Below, piece by piece: positions 29,443 to 37,866 of a DNA stretch of 64,000 nucleotides. The stretch comes from Pseudomonadota bacterium (GTDB lineage: Bacteria; Pseudomonadota; Gammaproteobacteria; Burkholderiales; Burkholderiaceae_C): the NCBI GenBank assembly GCA_018241325.1, contig JAFEEB010000030.1, forward strand, positions 1-64,000, read 5' to 3'. The notes under the pieces were generated by a model. The model saw nothing but the letters and a program-made list of their open reading frames with translations. It was not told the DNA's origin and made no database searches. The translations under genes were made by a program, and so were the position numbers. Numbering within the stretch: the stretch's first letter is position 1; each line of letters opens with the position of its first letter.

Positions 29443-29519
29443 GGGGCGTTAGCTCAGTTGGTCAGAGCAGGGGACTCATAATCCCTTGGTCGTTGGTTCA
29501 AGTCCAACACGCCCTACCA
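29443..29519 (+). tRNA. tRNA with CAT anticodon, probably tRNA-Ile2
   Basis: A complete 77-nt tRNA with encoded CCA. The acceptor stem GGGGCGT pairs with ACGCCCT with one G-T wobble. The anticodon loop CTCATAA gives CAT. The arm AGGGGACTCATAATCCCTT and the T-arm GTTGGTTCAAGTCC resemble the lysidine-modified minor isoleucine tRNA more than elongator methionine tRNA. The final identity depends on TilS recognition and cannot be proven here. Confidence 0.9.
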
Positions 29520-29551
29520 AAATCTTGTTGTATACTGCGACGCTTTCGTGT

Positions 29552-29628
29552 GCGGCTGTAGCTCAGTTGGATAGAGTACTTGGCTACGAACCAAGGGGTC
29601 GTGGGTTCGAATCCTGCCAGCCGCACCA
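29552..29628 (+). tRNA. tRNA-Arg (anticodon ACG)
   Basis: A 77-nt tRNA with encoded CCA. The acceptor stem GCGGCTG pairs fully with CAGCCGC. The anticodon stem CTTGG/CCAAG encloses CTACGAA, so the anticodon is ACG, to be edited to ICG. It lies 32 bp after the CAT tRNA; a TATACT box at 29531 could be a separate -10. Confidence 0.97.
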
Positions 29629-29635
29629 CCCATTC

Positions 29636-29675
29636 AAAGCCCTGCAAATCGCCGATTTGCAGGGCTTTGTCCTTT
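29636..29675 (+). terminator. Strong terminator after the tRNA pair
   Basis: A perfect 15-base-pair stem, AAAGCCCTGCAAATC and its complement, with a three-base loop is followed by GTCCTTT. It ends the tRNA transcript 15 bp before the ribE start. Confidence 0.85.
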
Positions 29676-29689
29676 GAGGGGCGCCTTTC

Positions 29690-30337
29690 ATGTTCACGGG
29701 CATCATCACCGCCGTTGGCCGCATCGCCCAGGTGCGCGATCTGGGTGCGAGCAGCGCGCACGGCAAGCAGCTCACGGTCGAGACGCCAGCGAGCTATCTG
29801 GATGACGTGGGCCTGGGCGACAGCATTGCCATCAACGGCGCGTGCATGACGGCGACGGCCATTGACGCAGGGTCGGGGCGCTTTTGCATCGACATTTCGG
29901 CCGAGTCGCTGGCGCGCACCGCGGGCCTGGACCGGGCCGGCCCCGTCAACCTCGAAAAAGCCTTGCGCGCGCAGGACCGGCTGGGCGGGCACATTGTTTC
30001 CGGTCACGTGGACGGCATCGGCCGCGTGACGCACTTCGCGCCGGTGGGCGAGAGCTGGGACCTGCGCGTGCTGGCGCCCCGCGAGCTGGGCAAGTACCTG
30101 GCCTACAAGGGTTCGATCACCGTCAATGGCGTGAGCCTGACCGTCAACCAGGTGCACGACCTGGATGCCGGCTGCGAGCTGCGCATCAACCTGATCCCGC
30201 ACACCGTGCAGAACACCGCGCTGCACACGCTGGCGGCGGGCAGCGCGGTCAACCTGGAGGTTGACCTGATCGCCCGCTATGTCGAGCGGATGCTCTCGGG
30301 CGCCGCAGGGCTGGGCGCCGGCGCCGGGCGCCGCTGA
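29690..30337 (+). CDS. ribE: Riboflavin synthase, alpha subunit
   Basis: It joins two molecules of dimethyl-ribityllumazine to give riboflavin. It has 215 aa and is a tandem of two lumazine-binding barrels. The first starts MFTGIITAVGR and contains SIAINGACMT; the second contains GGHIVSGHVDGIGRV and SITVNGVSLTVNQV. The ribosome-binding site GAGGGG is well placed. No other rib gene and no FMN riboswitch is seen in the window. The 3' end overlaps the convergent DMT transporter gene by 61 bp, and the Ala/Gly-rich last residues may be an extension. Confidence 0.95.
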   Translation: MFTGIITAVGRIAQVRDLGASSAHGKQLTVETPASYLDDVGLGDSIAINGACMTATAIDAGSGRFCIDISAESLARTAGLDRAGPVNLEKALRAQDRLGGHIVSGHVDGIGRVTHFAPVGESWDLRVLAPRELGKYLAYKGSITVNGVSLTVNQVHDLDAGCELRINLIPHTVQNTALHTLAAGSAVNLEVDLIARYVERMLSGAAGLGAGAGRR

Positions 30338-31248
30338 AGCGGCAGCCTGACCACGCCGGTGGCCAGCGCCGTGCCGCACAACACCACGGCGCCGCACAGC
30401 AGCATCCAGGGCGTGACCGCCTCGCCCAGCAGCGTGGCGCCGTACAGGATGGCGAATACCGGCACCGTGAAGGTGACCGTGAGCGCGCGCGCCGGCCCCA
30501 GGTTTTCGATCAGGCGAAAGTACAGCACGTAGGCGACGCCGGTGCACAGCACGCCCAGCGCGACGACCGAAGCCCAGGCCCTGGGGCCGGGCATGTGCGC
30601 CGGCCACGTCAGCAAGGCGGGCAGGGCCAGGCCCAGCGTGGCGCCGATCTGGCTGCCGGTGGCCGTCATCAGGGGGTTCAGGCCGCTCAGGTAGCGGTGC
30701 GTGAAGCTGGCCGCCAGCGCATAGCACAGCGTGGCGCCCAGGCAGGCCAGCACGGCCCACAGCGCCAGGCTGCTGCCGGCGGTGGCGCCCGCGCCGACCT
30801 TGTCCCAGGCCAGCATGGCCACGCCGACAAAGCCCACCAGCAGCCCCGCGCTGCGCGAGGCGCCGGGGTTCTGGCCCAGCCACGCCCAGGCCACCAGCGC
30901 CCCGAACAGGGGCACGGTGGCGTTCAGGATGGAGGACAGCCCGGTGTTGATGTGCAGCAGCGCAAAGCTGAACAGCGCAAAAGGGATGCCCGCGTTCAGC
31001 AGCCCGCAAAACAGCACCGGGCGCCAGTGGCGGCGCAGCGCGGGCCATTGGCCACGCGCGATCAGCAGCGGCAGCAGAAACAGCGACGCGACCGCGACGC
31101 GCACCGCGGCCGTGGGCAGCGGGCCGAAGTCATGCACGGCCTGTTCCATGAACAGGAAGGACGCGCCCCAGCTCATGGACAGCAGCAGGAAGGGCAGGGC
31201 CTCTGCCTTGGGAGACGATCTGGCGGACGTGCGATCGAGCGGATTCAT
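30277..31248 (-). CDS. EamA/DMT-superfamily transporter
   Basis: A drug/metabolite transporter superfamily membrane protein of 323 aa with ten predicted helices forming two EamA halves. The first half starts PFLLLSMSWGASFLFMEQ and has INTGLSSILNATVPLFGAL; the second half has LGVLCTGVAYVLYFRLI and FTVPVFAILYGATLLGE. The start at 31248 is preferred over 31314, which would add a non-hydrophobic leader. The substrate is unknown. The C-terminal 40 residues are Pro/Ala-rich and read antisense through the end of ribE. Confidence 0.88.
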   Translation of the reverse strand: MNPLDRTSARSSPKAEALPFLLLSMSWGASFLFMEQAVHDFGPLPTAAVRVAVASLFLLPLLIARGQWPALRRHWRPVLFCGLLNAGIPFALFSFALLHINTGLSSILNATVPLFGALVAWAWLGQNPGASRSAGLLVGFVGVAMLAWDKVGAGATAGSSLALWAVLACLGATLCYALAASFTHRYLSGLNPLMTATGSQIGATLGLALPALLTWPAHMPGPRAWASVVALGVLCTGVAYVLYFRLIENLGPARALTVTFTVPVFAILYGATLLGEAVTPWMLLCGAVVLCGTALATGVVRLPLQRRPAPAPSPAAPESIRST

Positions 31249-31391
31249 CCGGGCGAGTATGTCGCAGCCGGGCGCTCGCCGCGGCTGGGCATTGATGACG
31301 AATGAACCAGGCATTGATGCGCAGCGGCGATCAATCGGGCGCGTGGCCGATGCGCCGGGCGCGCCACGGTGCCCTGCCTACAATCGCGCCC

Positions 31392-32780
31392 ATGCAAATC
31401 CACCCCGCCGTCTTCAAGGCCTACGACATCCGCGGCACCACGCCCACCACGCTGAACGAAGCGTTCGCCGAGGGCCTGGGCCTGGCCTTCGGCACCCATG
31501 CGCGCTCGCTGGGCGAGCGCGTGGTGGCCGTGGGGCGCGACGGGCGCCTGTCGGGCCCCTGGCTTTCGGCGGCGCTGGTGCGCGGGCTGGTGGCGGCGGG
31601 CGTGGAGGTCATCGACATCGGCCTGGCGACCACGCCCATGCTGTACTTTGCCGCGCACACGCTGTGTGCCAGCGGCATTCAGGTGACGGGCAGCCACAAC
31701 CCGCGCGATGACAATGGCTTCAAGATGGTGCTCGGCACACGCGCCATCCACGGCGACGAGATTCAGCAACTGCGCCGCATCATGGAGGCCGAGTCCTGGC
31801 AGCGCCGCGCCGGCGGGTCGGTGCGTGCGCACGACGTGCTGCCGGCCTATCGCGAGCGCATCGTCGGCGACATTCGCCTGGCCAGGCCGATGAAGCTGGT
31901 GGTGGACTGCGGCAACGGCGTGGCCGGCGCGTCGGCGCCCGGCATCTTTCGCGCCATCGGCTGCGAGGTGGTGGAGCTGTTCAGCGAGGTGGACGGGCGC
32001 TTTCCCCATCACCACCCCGACCCGTCCAAGCCCGAGAACCTGCGTGATCTCACGGCCGCCCTGCAGCGCACCGACGCCGAGCTGGGCCTGGCCTTCGACG
32101 GCGACGGCGATCGCCTGGGCATCGTGACCAAGGACGGGCAAAACATCTTTCCCGACCGCCAGATGCAGCTGTTGGCGCGCGACGTGCTGGCGCGCGTGCC
32201 GGGCGGCGCCATCGTGTTCGACGTGAAGTGCTCGCAACGCCTGGCGCCGGCCATTCGCGCCGCCGGCGGCGTGCCCACGATGTTCAAGACCGGTCACTCG
32301 CTGATCAAGGCCCGCATGAAGGAGCTCGATGCGCCGCTGGGCGGCGAGATGAGCGGCCACATCTTCTTCAAGGAGCGCTGGTACGGGTTTGACGACGGTA
32401 CTTACGCCGGCTGCCGCCTGCTGGAGATCCTCAGCCGATCGCCCGACGCCAGCGCCGTGCTCAACGCCCTGCCCACCAGCCACGCCACGCCCGAGCTCAA
32501 CGTGGCCTGCGCCGAGGGCGAGCCGCATCGCCTGGCGGCCGCGCTCCAGGCCCTGGCGCCGGAGGTCTTTTCGCCCCCGGCCCAGGTCAGCGTCATCGAC
32601 GGCCTGCGCGTGGACTGGCCCGACGGCTTCGGCCTGATCCGCGCCAGCAACACCACGCCCATGCTGGTGCTGCGCTTCGAAGGGCAGACTCCCGAGGCGC
32701 TGGCGCGCATCCAGGCCGACATGCTGGCGCTGCTGGCGCGCGTCAAGCCCGATGCCCGCATCGGGAGCGCCGCGCATTGA
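31392..32780 (+). CDS. Phosphomannomutase / phosphoglucomutase
   Basis: An alpha-D-phosphohexomutase of the AlgC type, 462 aa, interconverting hexose 1- and 6-phosphates for polysaccharide and LPS precursors. It starts FKAYDIRGTTP, the active-site phosphoserine is Ser101 in VTGSHNPRD, the Mg site is DGDGDRLG, and the sugar-binding loop is GGEMSGHIFF. The C-terminal phosphate-binding segment RASNTTPMLVLRFE is present. It lies 80 bp upstream of waaA on the same strand, fitting an LPS role. Confidence 0.94.
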   Translation: MQIHPAVFKAYDIRGTTPTTLNEAFAEGLGLAFGTHARSLGERVVAVGRDGRLSGPWLSAALVRGLVAAGVEVIDIGLATTPMLYFAAHTLCASGIQVTGSHNPRDDNGFKMVLGTRAIHGDEIQQLRRIMEAESWQRRAGGSVRAHDVLPAYRERIVGDIRLARPMKLVVDCGNGVAGASAPGIFRAIGCEVVELFSEVDGRFPHHHPDPSKPENLRDLTAALQRTDAELGLAFDGDGDRLGIVTKDGQNIFPDRQMQLLARDVLARVPGGAIVFDVKCSQRLAPAIRAAGGVPTMFKTGHSLIKARMKELDAPLGGEMSGHIFFKERWYGFDDGTYAGCRLLEILSRSPDASAVLNALPTSHATPELNVACAEGEPHRLAAALQALAPEVFSPPAQVSVIDGLRVDWPDGFGLIRASNTTPMLVLRFEGQTPEALARIQADMLALLARVKPDARIGSAAH

Positions 32781-32860
32781 TTTTGTCGGTGCTTTCGCCG
32801 CGCAGCGGGCGACCCGCCTGCGGGACACGCTCTTGAAACGATAGCGATCCGAAGTCCGCC

Positions 32861-34186
32861 GTGCTGCACGCACTCTACGATCTGGCCACCTGGGCGACCC
32901 AACCCCTGCTGCGCCGCAAGCTGCGCCGGCGGGCGGCGGCGGAACCGGGCTACGGACACGCCGTGCCCGAGCGCTTTGGCGACTATCGCGCCGCGCCCGC
33001 GCGACCACAACCGAGCGGCGGTGCGCCGCTGGTATGGGTGCACGCCGTGTCGCTGGGCGAGACGCGGGCCGCCGCCATCGTGCTGCCGCACCTGCGCGCG
33101 CAGTGGCCCGGCATGCGCCTGCTGCTGACGCACGGCACGGCCACCGGCCGCGCGGAAGGCGCGGCGCTGCTGCAGCCGGGCGACGTGCAGCTGTGGCAAC
33201 CCTGGGACACGCGCGCTGCCACGCGCCGCTTCGTGCACGCGTATCGCCCCGACATCGGCGTGCTGATGGAAACCGAGGTCTGGCCCAACCTCGTGCAGGC
33301 CTGCGTTGACCTGGGCGTGCCCCTGGCGCTGGCCAACGCGCGCCTGTCGGACAAATCCCTGCGCGGCGCGTTGCGCACGGGCGGCCTGCTGGCTGCGGCC
33401 TATCGCGCGCTCGCCGCCGTCTATGCCCAAACCGAGGCCGACGCCGCGCGCTTTCGGCAACTGGGCGCGCCGGTGGCGGGCGTGCTGGGCAACCTCAAGT
33501 TCGACGCGCAGCCGCCCGAGGCCTTGCTGGCGCGCGGCCGCGCCTGGCGCGCGGCCGCCGGTGGGCGGCCGGTGATCATGCTGGCCAGCTCGCGCGAGGG
33601 GGAGGAGCTTGAGTTTTTCAAGCAAATCAAGGCTCTGGCGCTTGTCGGGCCTGCGCAATCAGCTATCAATTTTGTAGAGAGCAAGCCCCGGTGGCTGATC
33701 GTGCCCCGCCACCCCCAGCGCTTTGACGAGGTGGCCCGGCTGGCCGAGCAACACGGCCTGCGCGTGAGCCGGCGCAGCGCCTGGGCCGATGCGCCGCCAC
33801 CCGCCGACGTGTGGCTGGGCGACAGCCTGGGCGAGATGCCGGCGTACTACGCGCTGGCCGACGTGGCGCTGCTGGGCGGCAGCTTTGCGCCGCTGGGCGG
33901 GCAGAACCTGATCGAAGCCGCCGCCTGCGGCTGCCCGGTGGTGATGGGGCCGCACACCTTCAATTTTGCGCAGGTGGCCGAGCAGGCCCTGGCCGCCGGC
34001 GCCGCCCTGCGGGTGGCCGACCTGGCGCAGGGGCTGGATGCGGCGCAGGCTCTGGCCGCGGATGCGCCACGCCGCCAGGCCATGGCCGATGCCGGACGGC
34101 TTTTCGCGCGCCGGCATCAGGGCGCAGCGCAGCGCACAGCGCAGGCCTTGAAAGCGCTGTGTCAGGGCGCCCGTCAGGGGCCATGA
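32861..34186 (+). CDS. waaA: 3-deoxy-D-manno-octulosonic acid transferase
   Basis: A membrane-associated GT-B glycosyltransferase that adds Kdo to lipid A. It has 441 aa from a GTG start. Conserved parts are WVHAVSLGETRAA in the acceptor domain, ETEVWPNL, and the C-terminal donor-site stretches LIVPRHPQRFDEV and FAPLGGQNLIEAAACG. Residues about 252-275 (EFFKQIKALALVG...) lie where a short loop normally joins REGEE to the VPRHPQ strand and are encoded by a family A repeat read in frame. Whether this insert is tolerated cannot be decided from sequence, but nothing else is damaged. Confidence 0.94.
   Translation: MLHALYDLATWATQPLLRRKLRRRAAAEPGYGHAVPERFGDYRAAPARPQPSGGAPLVWVHAVSLGETRAAAIVLPHLRAQWPGMRLLLTHGTATGRAEGAALLQPGDVQLWQPWDTRAATRRFVHAYRPDIGVLMETEVWPNLVQACVDLGVPLALANARLSDKSLRGALRTGGLLAAAYRALAAVYAQTEADAARFRQLGAPVAGVLGNLKFDAQPPEALLARGRAWRAAAGGRPVIMLASSREGEELEFFKQIKALALVGPAQSAINFVESKPRWLIVPRHPQRFDEVARLAEQHGLRVSRRSAWADAPPPADVWLGDSLGEMPAYYALADVALLGGSFAPLGGQNLIEAAACGCPVVMGPHTFNFAQVAEQALAAGAALRVADLAQGLDAAQALAADAPRRQAMADAGRLFARRHQGAAQRTAQALKALCQGARQGP
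33611..33682 (+). repeat. Interspersed repeat, family A, in frame inside waaA
   Basis: A full-length copy with the same blocks as the intergenic ones (TTTTTCAAGCAAATC, CTGGCGCTTG, then CAGCTATCAATTTTGTAG). It contains no stop in the waaA frame and adds about 24 residues to the protein. Confidence 0.7.
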
Positions 34187-34212
34187 AAAACGGCGACCGA
34201 TCGGTCGCCGTA
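34186..34212 (-). terminator. Terminator after the second IPTL-CTERM gene
   Basis: On the minus strand the ten-base-pair palindrome CGGCGACCGA/TCGGTCGCCG is followed by TTTTTC. It begins about 22 bp after the IPTL-CTERM stop codon. The T-run overlaps the waaA stop region, so it mainly serves the minus-strand transcript. Confidence 0.75.
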
Positions 34213-34233
34213 GTGCGGATGACGGAGCGCCGA

Positions 34234-35121
34234 TCAGCCGGGCCTGCGGCGCCGGCGCCAGGCTGCCAGGCCAGCCAGCAGGCCCGACAGGCCCAGCAAG
34301 GCCCACAGGTCGGTGGTGGGCACGGCGGCCACGGTGGGCGGTGGCGGCGGGGGCAACTCGAAGTTGTCCGGACCCAGGGGCCTGCCGGATGCCATGCCAA
34401 TGTTGTCCACGGCGCCGCGGAAGGTGCCGGTCCAGCCCGAGCCGGTACCCACCTGAATGCCCACAATGGTGGCGGTGGCCGGAATGGCGAAGCCGCCCGC
34501 CTCCGGAACGTAGGTGCCGGCCGCGAACTGGGCCATGGTGGTGACAGGATTTTGTGAGTTGGCGGCGCCGGCTTGCCATACCCACATCCTGGTGCTGCCG
34601 TCGATGGTGTCCGTGACCCATGTATTGGTGGGCGCGGTGTAGGGGCCGACGGCGCCATGCTCAAAGACCAGCCAGGATTGGTCGTTGGTGGTAGCCAGGT
34701 TGCCGTCGTTGTCCACCCGGATGCGGAACACGGGGTGAAAGTGCGCTGCCGTTGTGCTGGCTGCTGTGCGGTACCAGTCGTAGGTGGCCGACGTGAAGCT
34801 GCTGAGGGGGCCCAGGCCACCGGTAGGGAAGTATTGCCAGGTGGTTTTGCCGCTGCTGTCGCCGGAAGTCATCAGCACCGAGCCATTGCCGTTGCGGGGA
34901 TAGTCGCCCGTGATGCCGACCGAGGCCGTGGCGCGGATGTCCACGCGTTGCCAGGCATCCAGGGCGGGTGCGTCCGCACCAGGTCCGTTCATGACGCCAA
35001 CCGGCGTGGTCACGACGGCCGCGCTGACCAGGCCGCAGGTCAAGGCGAGGGCACCGGCCACCATGGCTTGGCGCGATAGGGCGGCACAAGGCGGGGGAAG
35101 AGGAAGATGAAAAGCGTTCAC
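34234..35121 (-). CDS. IPTL-CTERM type sorted protein next to exosortase H
   Basis: A secreted protein of 295 aa with unknown domain. The start is taken as a GTG at 35121; an in-frame ATG further in (MVAGALALTCG) is an alternative and would still give a signal peptide ending at VSAA. The mature part has a beta-rich look (WQRVDIRATASVGITG, GWTGTFRGAVDNIGMA) without cysteine. A six-proline linker precedes the last 29 residues, which hold the sorting signal: VPTTDLWA, a hydrophobic helix and the cluster AAWRRRRR. It is divergent from exosortase H, which is the probable processing enzyme. Confidence 0.8.
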   Translation of the reverse strand: MNAFHLPLPPPCAALSRQAMVAGALALTCGLVSAAVVTTPVGVMNGPGADAPALDAWQRVDIRATASVGITGDYPRNGNGSVLMTSGDSSGKTTWQYFPTGGLGPLSSFTSATYDWYRTAASTTAAHFHPVFRIRVDNDGNLATTNDQSWLVFEHGAVGPYTAPTNTWVTDTIDGSTRMWVWQAGAANSQNPVTTMAQFAAGTYVPEAGGFAIPATATIVGIQVGTGSGWTGTFRGAVDNIGMASGRPLGPDNFELPPPPPPTVAAVPTTDLWALLGLSGLLAGLAAWRRRRRPG

Positions 35122-35332
35122 GCAGGGTTTCCATTGAAGTTGCAAAAAGATACTGCTATTAAAATGCAACCAGAACCAACTTGACAAGCTTGGGATGTCG
35201 CGCGTGTGCAACGCCGAAGCTGCGAAGTTCCCTTGGGCGATCCGGCGCAGTCCAGCCGCTACACTGCGGCATGAATTCTGGCTGTGCGGGCGTGATCCTC
35301 GCGGGCATTGGCTCTGGGCTGCGGAGGCTGTC
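35122..35332. promoter_or_regulatory. Divergent promoter region between cargo gene and xrtH
   Basis: This 211-bp gap serves the IPTL-CTERM gene on the left and xrtH on the right. The left 60 bp are AT-rich and probably hold the cargo promoter. GGAGG at about 35323 is the xrtH ribosome-binding site. No clear operator palindrome was seen. Confidence 0.45.
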
Positions 35333-35848
35333 GTGAAACGCTTTTTCCTGATCTTTTTGACCGTGCAGGCGGTGCTGTTCGGCATCGAGATGCTCAACCC
35401 GGTGCAGGCGGCCGTGGTGCATCCGTGGACCGGCTGGCTGGCCAAGGCCAGCGCGGCCATCGTGCACGTCATCGATCCGTCGGTCATCTCGTATGACCGC
35501 GTGCTGCAAAGCGCCAGGACGGGCTTTGGCGTGTCCATCGAGGCCGGCTGCAACGGGGTGGAGGCCAGCATCGTGCTGGTGGCCGCGATGCTGGCGTTTC
35601 CGTCCAGCTGGGCCATGAAGTTCTGGGGCATCGGCCTGGGCTTCATCGCGGTGCAGGCGGTCAATCTGCTGCGCATCGTCAGCCTGTTTTTCATCGGCCA
35701 ATGGAACTTCAAGGTGTTCGAGTTTGCCCACCTGTACATGTGGCAGGCCCTGATCATGCTGGACGTGCTGGTGGTGTGGCTTTTGTGGATGCGCTTCGTG
35801 GCCAAGCGCGACTCGCGGCCGGCGCCGCCGTCGGCCCCGGCGCACTGA
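35333..35848 (+). CDS. xrtH: Exosortase H (IPTL-CTERM protein-sorting transpeptidase)
   Basis: A membrane transpeptidase-like enzyme that recognises IPTL-CTERM signals, cleaves them and probably hands the protein on to a surface acceptor. It has 171 aa and five or so hydrophobic segments. The exosortase catalytic set is present: Cys73 in EAGCNGVEAS, Arg114 in VNLLRIVSLF and His133 in FEFAHLYMW. The GTG start at 35333 has a good GGAGG six bases upstream. It is followed after 15 bp by its usual membrane partner. One cargo gene is adjacent and divergent, and a second lies at 10264-11847. Confidence 0.92.
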   Translation: MKRFFLIFLTVQAVLFGIEMLNPVQAAVVHPWTGWLAKASAAIVHVIDPSVISYDRVLQSARTGFGVSIEAGCNGVEASIVLVAAMLAFPSSWAMKFWGIGLGFIAVQAVNLLRIVSLFFIGQWNFKVFEFAHLYMWQALIMLDVLVVWLLWMRFVAKRDSRPAPPSAPAH

Positions 35849-35863
35849 CACGGGACCGCCGCC

Positions 35864-36499
35864 ATGCGAACCACCCTGATCGGCCGCTTCCTGCTGCTGT
35901 CCATCCTGTGGCTGATCGTGCTGCTGCCGCTGTGGTACTGGGCGGCCCAATGGTTTGCCGCGCCGGCCGTGTGGCTGGCCGGTACGGTGATGAAGACGGC
36001 CTTCTCGTGGGTGGAATCCTGGTCGCAAGAGGGCGTGACGGCGGTGCTGCACACCCTGGTGCAGGTGCGCGTGCCCGGCGCGCAGGGCGACCGCCTGGGC
36101 GAGCTGGCGCCGGAGGTGAGCTACCCCACGTACGGCTATGGCCTGGTGCTGCTGTGGGCCATGCTGCTGGCGGCGCGCACCGAGCGCTGGTGGCTCAAGG
36201 GCCTGATCGGCACGGTGCTCCTGGTTCCGGCGCAGGCCTGGGGCATCTGCTTTCAGTGGCTGCGCGATGTGGCGCTGACCTCGGGCCCCTATGGCGCGGC
36301 CTATCTGGGGTATTCGCCGCTGACCCTCAACGCCATCGCCTATGGCTACCAGTTCGGCTTTTTGATGCTGCCGCCGGTGGCGCCGATCTTGCTGTGGCTG
36401 GCGTTCAACAAGCGTTTCGTGGCGGCGTTGTGGCTGGAGGCGGCGCTGGAAGAAGCGCCCGAGCACAAGCGCCAGGCGCCGACGCGCTCGACCAAGTGA
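35864..36499 (+). CDS. Exosortase H-associated membrane protein
   Basis: An integral membrane protein of 211 aa with about four hydrophobic segments (7-30, 90-110, 115-132, 165-185) and a soluble region with GELAPEVSYPTYGYG. I recognise it as the protein commonly found after xrtH; its molecular role is not established. It starts 15 bp after the xrtH stop and ends one base before the convergent TolC gene stop. It has no catalytic motif that I can name. Confidence 0.8.
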   Translation: MRTTLIGRFLLLSILWLIVLLPLWYWAAQWFAAPAVWLAGTVMKTAFSWVESWSQEGVTAVLHTLVQVRVPGAQGDRLGELAPEVSYPTYGYGLVLLWAMLLAARTERWWLKGLIGTVLLVPAQAWGICFQWLRDVALTSGPYGAAYLGYSPLTLNAIAYGYQFGFLMLPPVAPILLWLAFNKRFVAALWLEAALEEAPEHKRQAPTRSTK

Positions 36500-37858
36500 C
36501 TAGGGCTTGGCGCTGGCCAGCAGGGCGTTGACGCCCGTGACGTCGTCGCTCGACAGCGCGCCCGCTGCCTGCTTGAGCCGCAGCGATCCCACCAGCACGT
36601 CGTAGCGCGCGCGCGCCAGGTCGCGCTGGGTCTGGTAGAGCTGGGTGAGCGAGTTCAGCACGTCGATGTTGATGCGCACGCCCACGCGGTAACCGATCTC
36701 GTTGGCTTGCAGCGCCGTCAGGCTGGACTGCTCGGCGGCTTCGAGCGCCTTGACCTGCGACAGGCCCGACTGCACGCCGAAGAAGGCCGTGCGGGTGGCC
36801 TGCGCCACGCTGCGCTGCAGCGCGTCGAGGTCGGCGCGCGCCTTGTCTTGCAGGGCCAGGGTTTCCTTGACGCGGTTCTCGATCGCGTAGCCGGCAAACA
36901 ATGGCCAGTTGAGCACCACGCCGATGCTGGCGTTGTTGACGCGCGCGGCGGTGGTGGGCGCGGCGGAGATGCCGGGGTTGCCGTCGGGGTAGCGGGTCTG
37001 GCCGACGCTGGCTTGCAGATCGACCGTGGGTTTGTGGCCGGCGCGGGCCTTGTCGGTCTCCAGCCGGGCAATGTCCAGCGCCATGCGCGCCTGCACCACG
37101 CCGGGGTGTTGCTCGGCCGACTGGTTGACCCAGCTGCCCACGTCGGACGGCTGCGGGGCGGGCAGGGTGACGGGCTTGGCCAGCGGCAGCGGCTGCACGC
37201 CGGGCTGCCCCACCACCTGTTCGAGCGCCAGCTTCTTGACGTGCAAATCGTTTTCGGCGGCGATCTCCTGCGCGACGGCCAGGTCGTATCGCGCCTGGGC
37301 CTCGCGGCTGTCGGTGATGGTGGCGTTGCCGACCTCGAAGTTGCGCTGGGCGGCGGCCCGTTGCTGGCTCACTGCAGTTTTGAGCGCCTGCACCGAGGCC
37401 AGTGCATCCTGCGCGCCCAGCACGTCGAAATAGGCCTGGGCCAGGCGCACGATCAGGTCCTGCTCGGCGCCTGCCAGGTTGACGCGCGCCGACTCGAAGG
37501 CCTGCTTGCCCTGGTCCCAGGCAATGCGGTTGGCGGGGCGGTACAGCGGCTGGGTGCCCACCAGGCCGGCGTTGTAGCTGTTGTAGGAGCGGCTGACCTG
37601 GTTGCCCGCCAGGCGGGTGTTGGTGTCGGTGTGCTGCGCGCCGGCCTGCAGGCTGAGCTGGGGCAGCAGCCCCGCGCGGGCTTGGTCGGCGCGGGCCTGG
37701 GCGGCCTGCGCCTGGGCCAGCGCCGACTGCACGCTGGCGTCGTAGCCGCGCGCGCTCTCGTACAGCTGCAGCAGCGATTGGGCTTGGGTTGGAGCGGCCG
37801 CCGCCAGCGAGATGGCCAAAGCCAGGGCGTGCCAGCGGTGCAGGAGCAAAGGCTTCAC
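36500..37858 (-). CDS. TolC-family outer-membrane channel protein
   Basis: An outer-membrane efflux/secretion channel of the TolC family, 452 aa. The signal peptide ends at TQAQ, followed by the typical SLLQLYESARGYD start. The two long coiled-coil halves are visible (about 30-200 and 240-430), with the repeated family patterns AQARYDLAVAQE and YQTQRDLARARYD. The GTG at 37858 is the likely start. It closes a minus-strand run tetR - adaptor - RND pump - methyltransferase - rhodanese - this gene and supplies the outer-membrane part of the pump. Confidence 0.9.
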   Translation of the reverse strand: MKPLLLHRWHALALAISLAAAAPTQAQSLLQLYESARGYDASVQSALAQAQAAQARADQARAGLLPQLSLQAGAQHTDTNTRLAGNQVSRSYNSYNAGLVGTQPLYRPANRIAWDQGKQAFESARVNLAGAEQDLIVRLAQAYFDVLGAQDALASVQALKTAVSQQRAAAQRNFEVGNATITDSREAQARYDLAVAQEIAAENDLHVKKLALEQVVGQPGVQPLPLAKPVTLPAPQPSDVGSWVNQSAEQHPGVVQARMALDIARLETDKARAGHKPTVDLQASVGQTRYPDGNPGISAAPTTAARVNNASIGVVLNWPLFAGYAIENRVKETLALQDKARADLDALQRSVAQATRTAFFGVQSGLSQVKALEAAEQSSLTALQANEIGYRVGVRINIDVLNSLTQLYQTQRDLARARYDVLVGSLRLKQAAGALSSDDVTGVNALLASAKP

Positions 37859-37866
37859 GGACGCTT

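Noticed and set aside
29429..29689. FMN riboswitch upstream of ribE
   Set aside because: The leader consists of two tRNAs and a terminator only 15 bp before ribE; no RFN-type conserved blocks are present.
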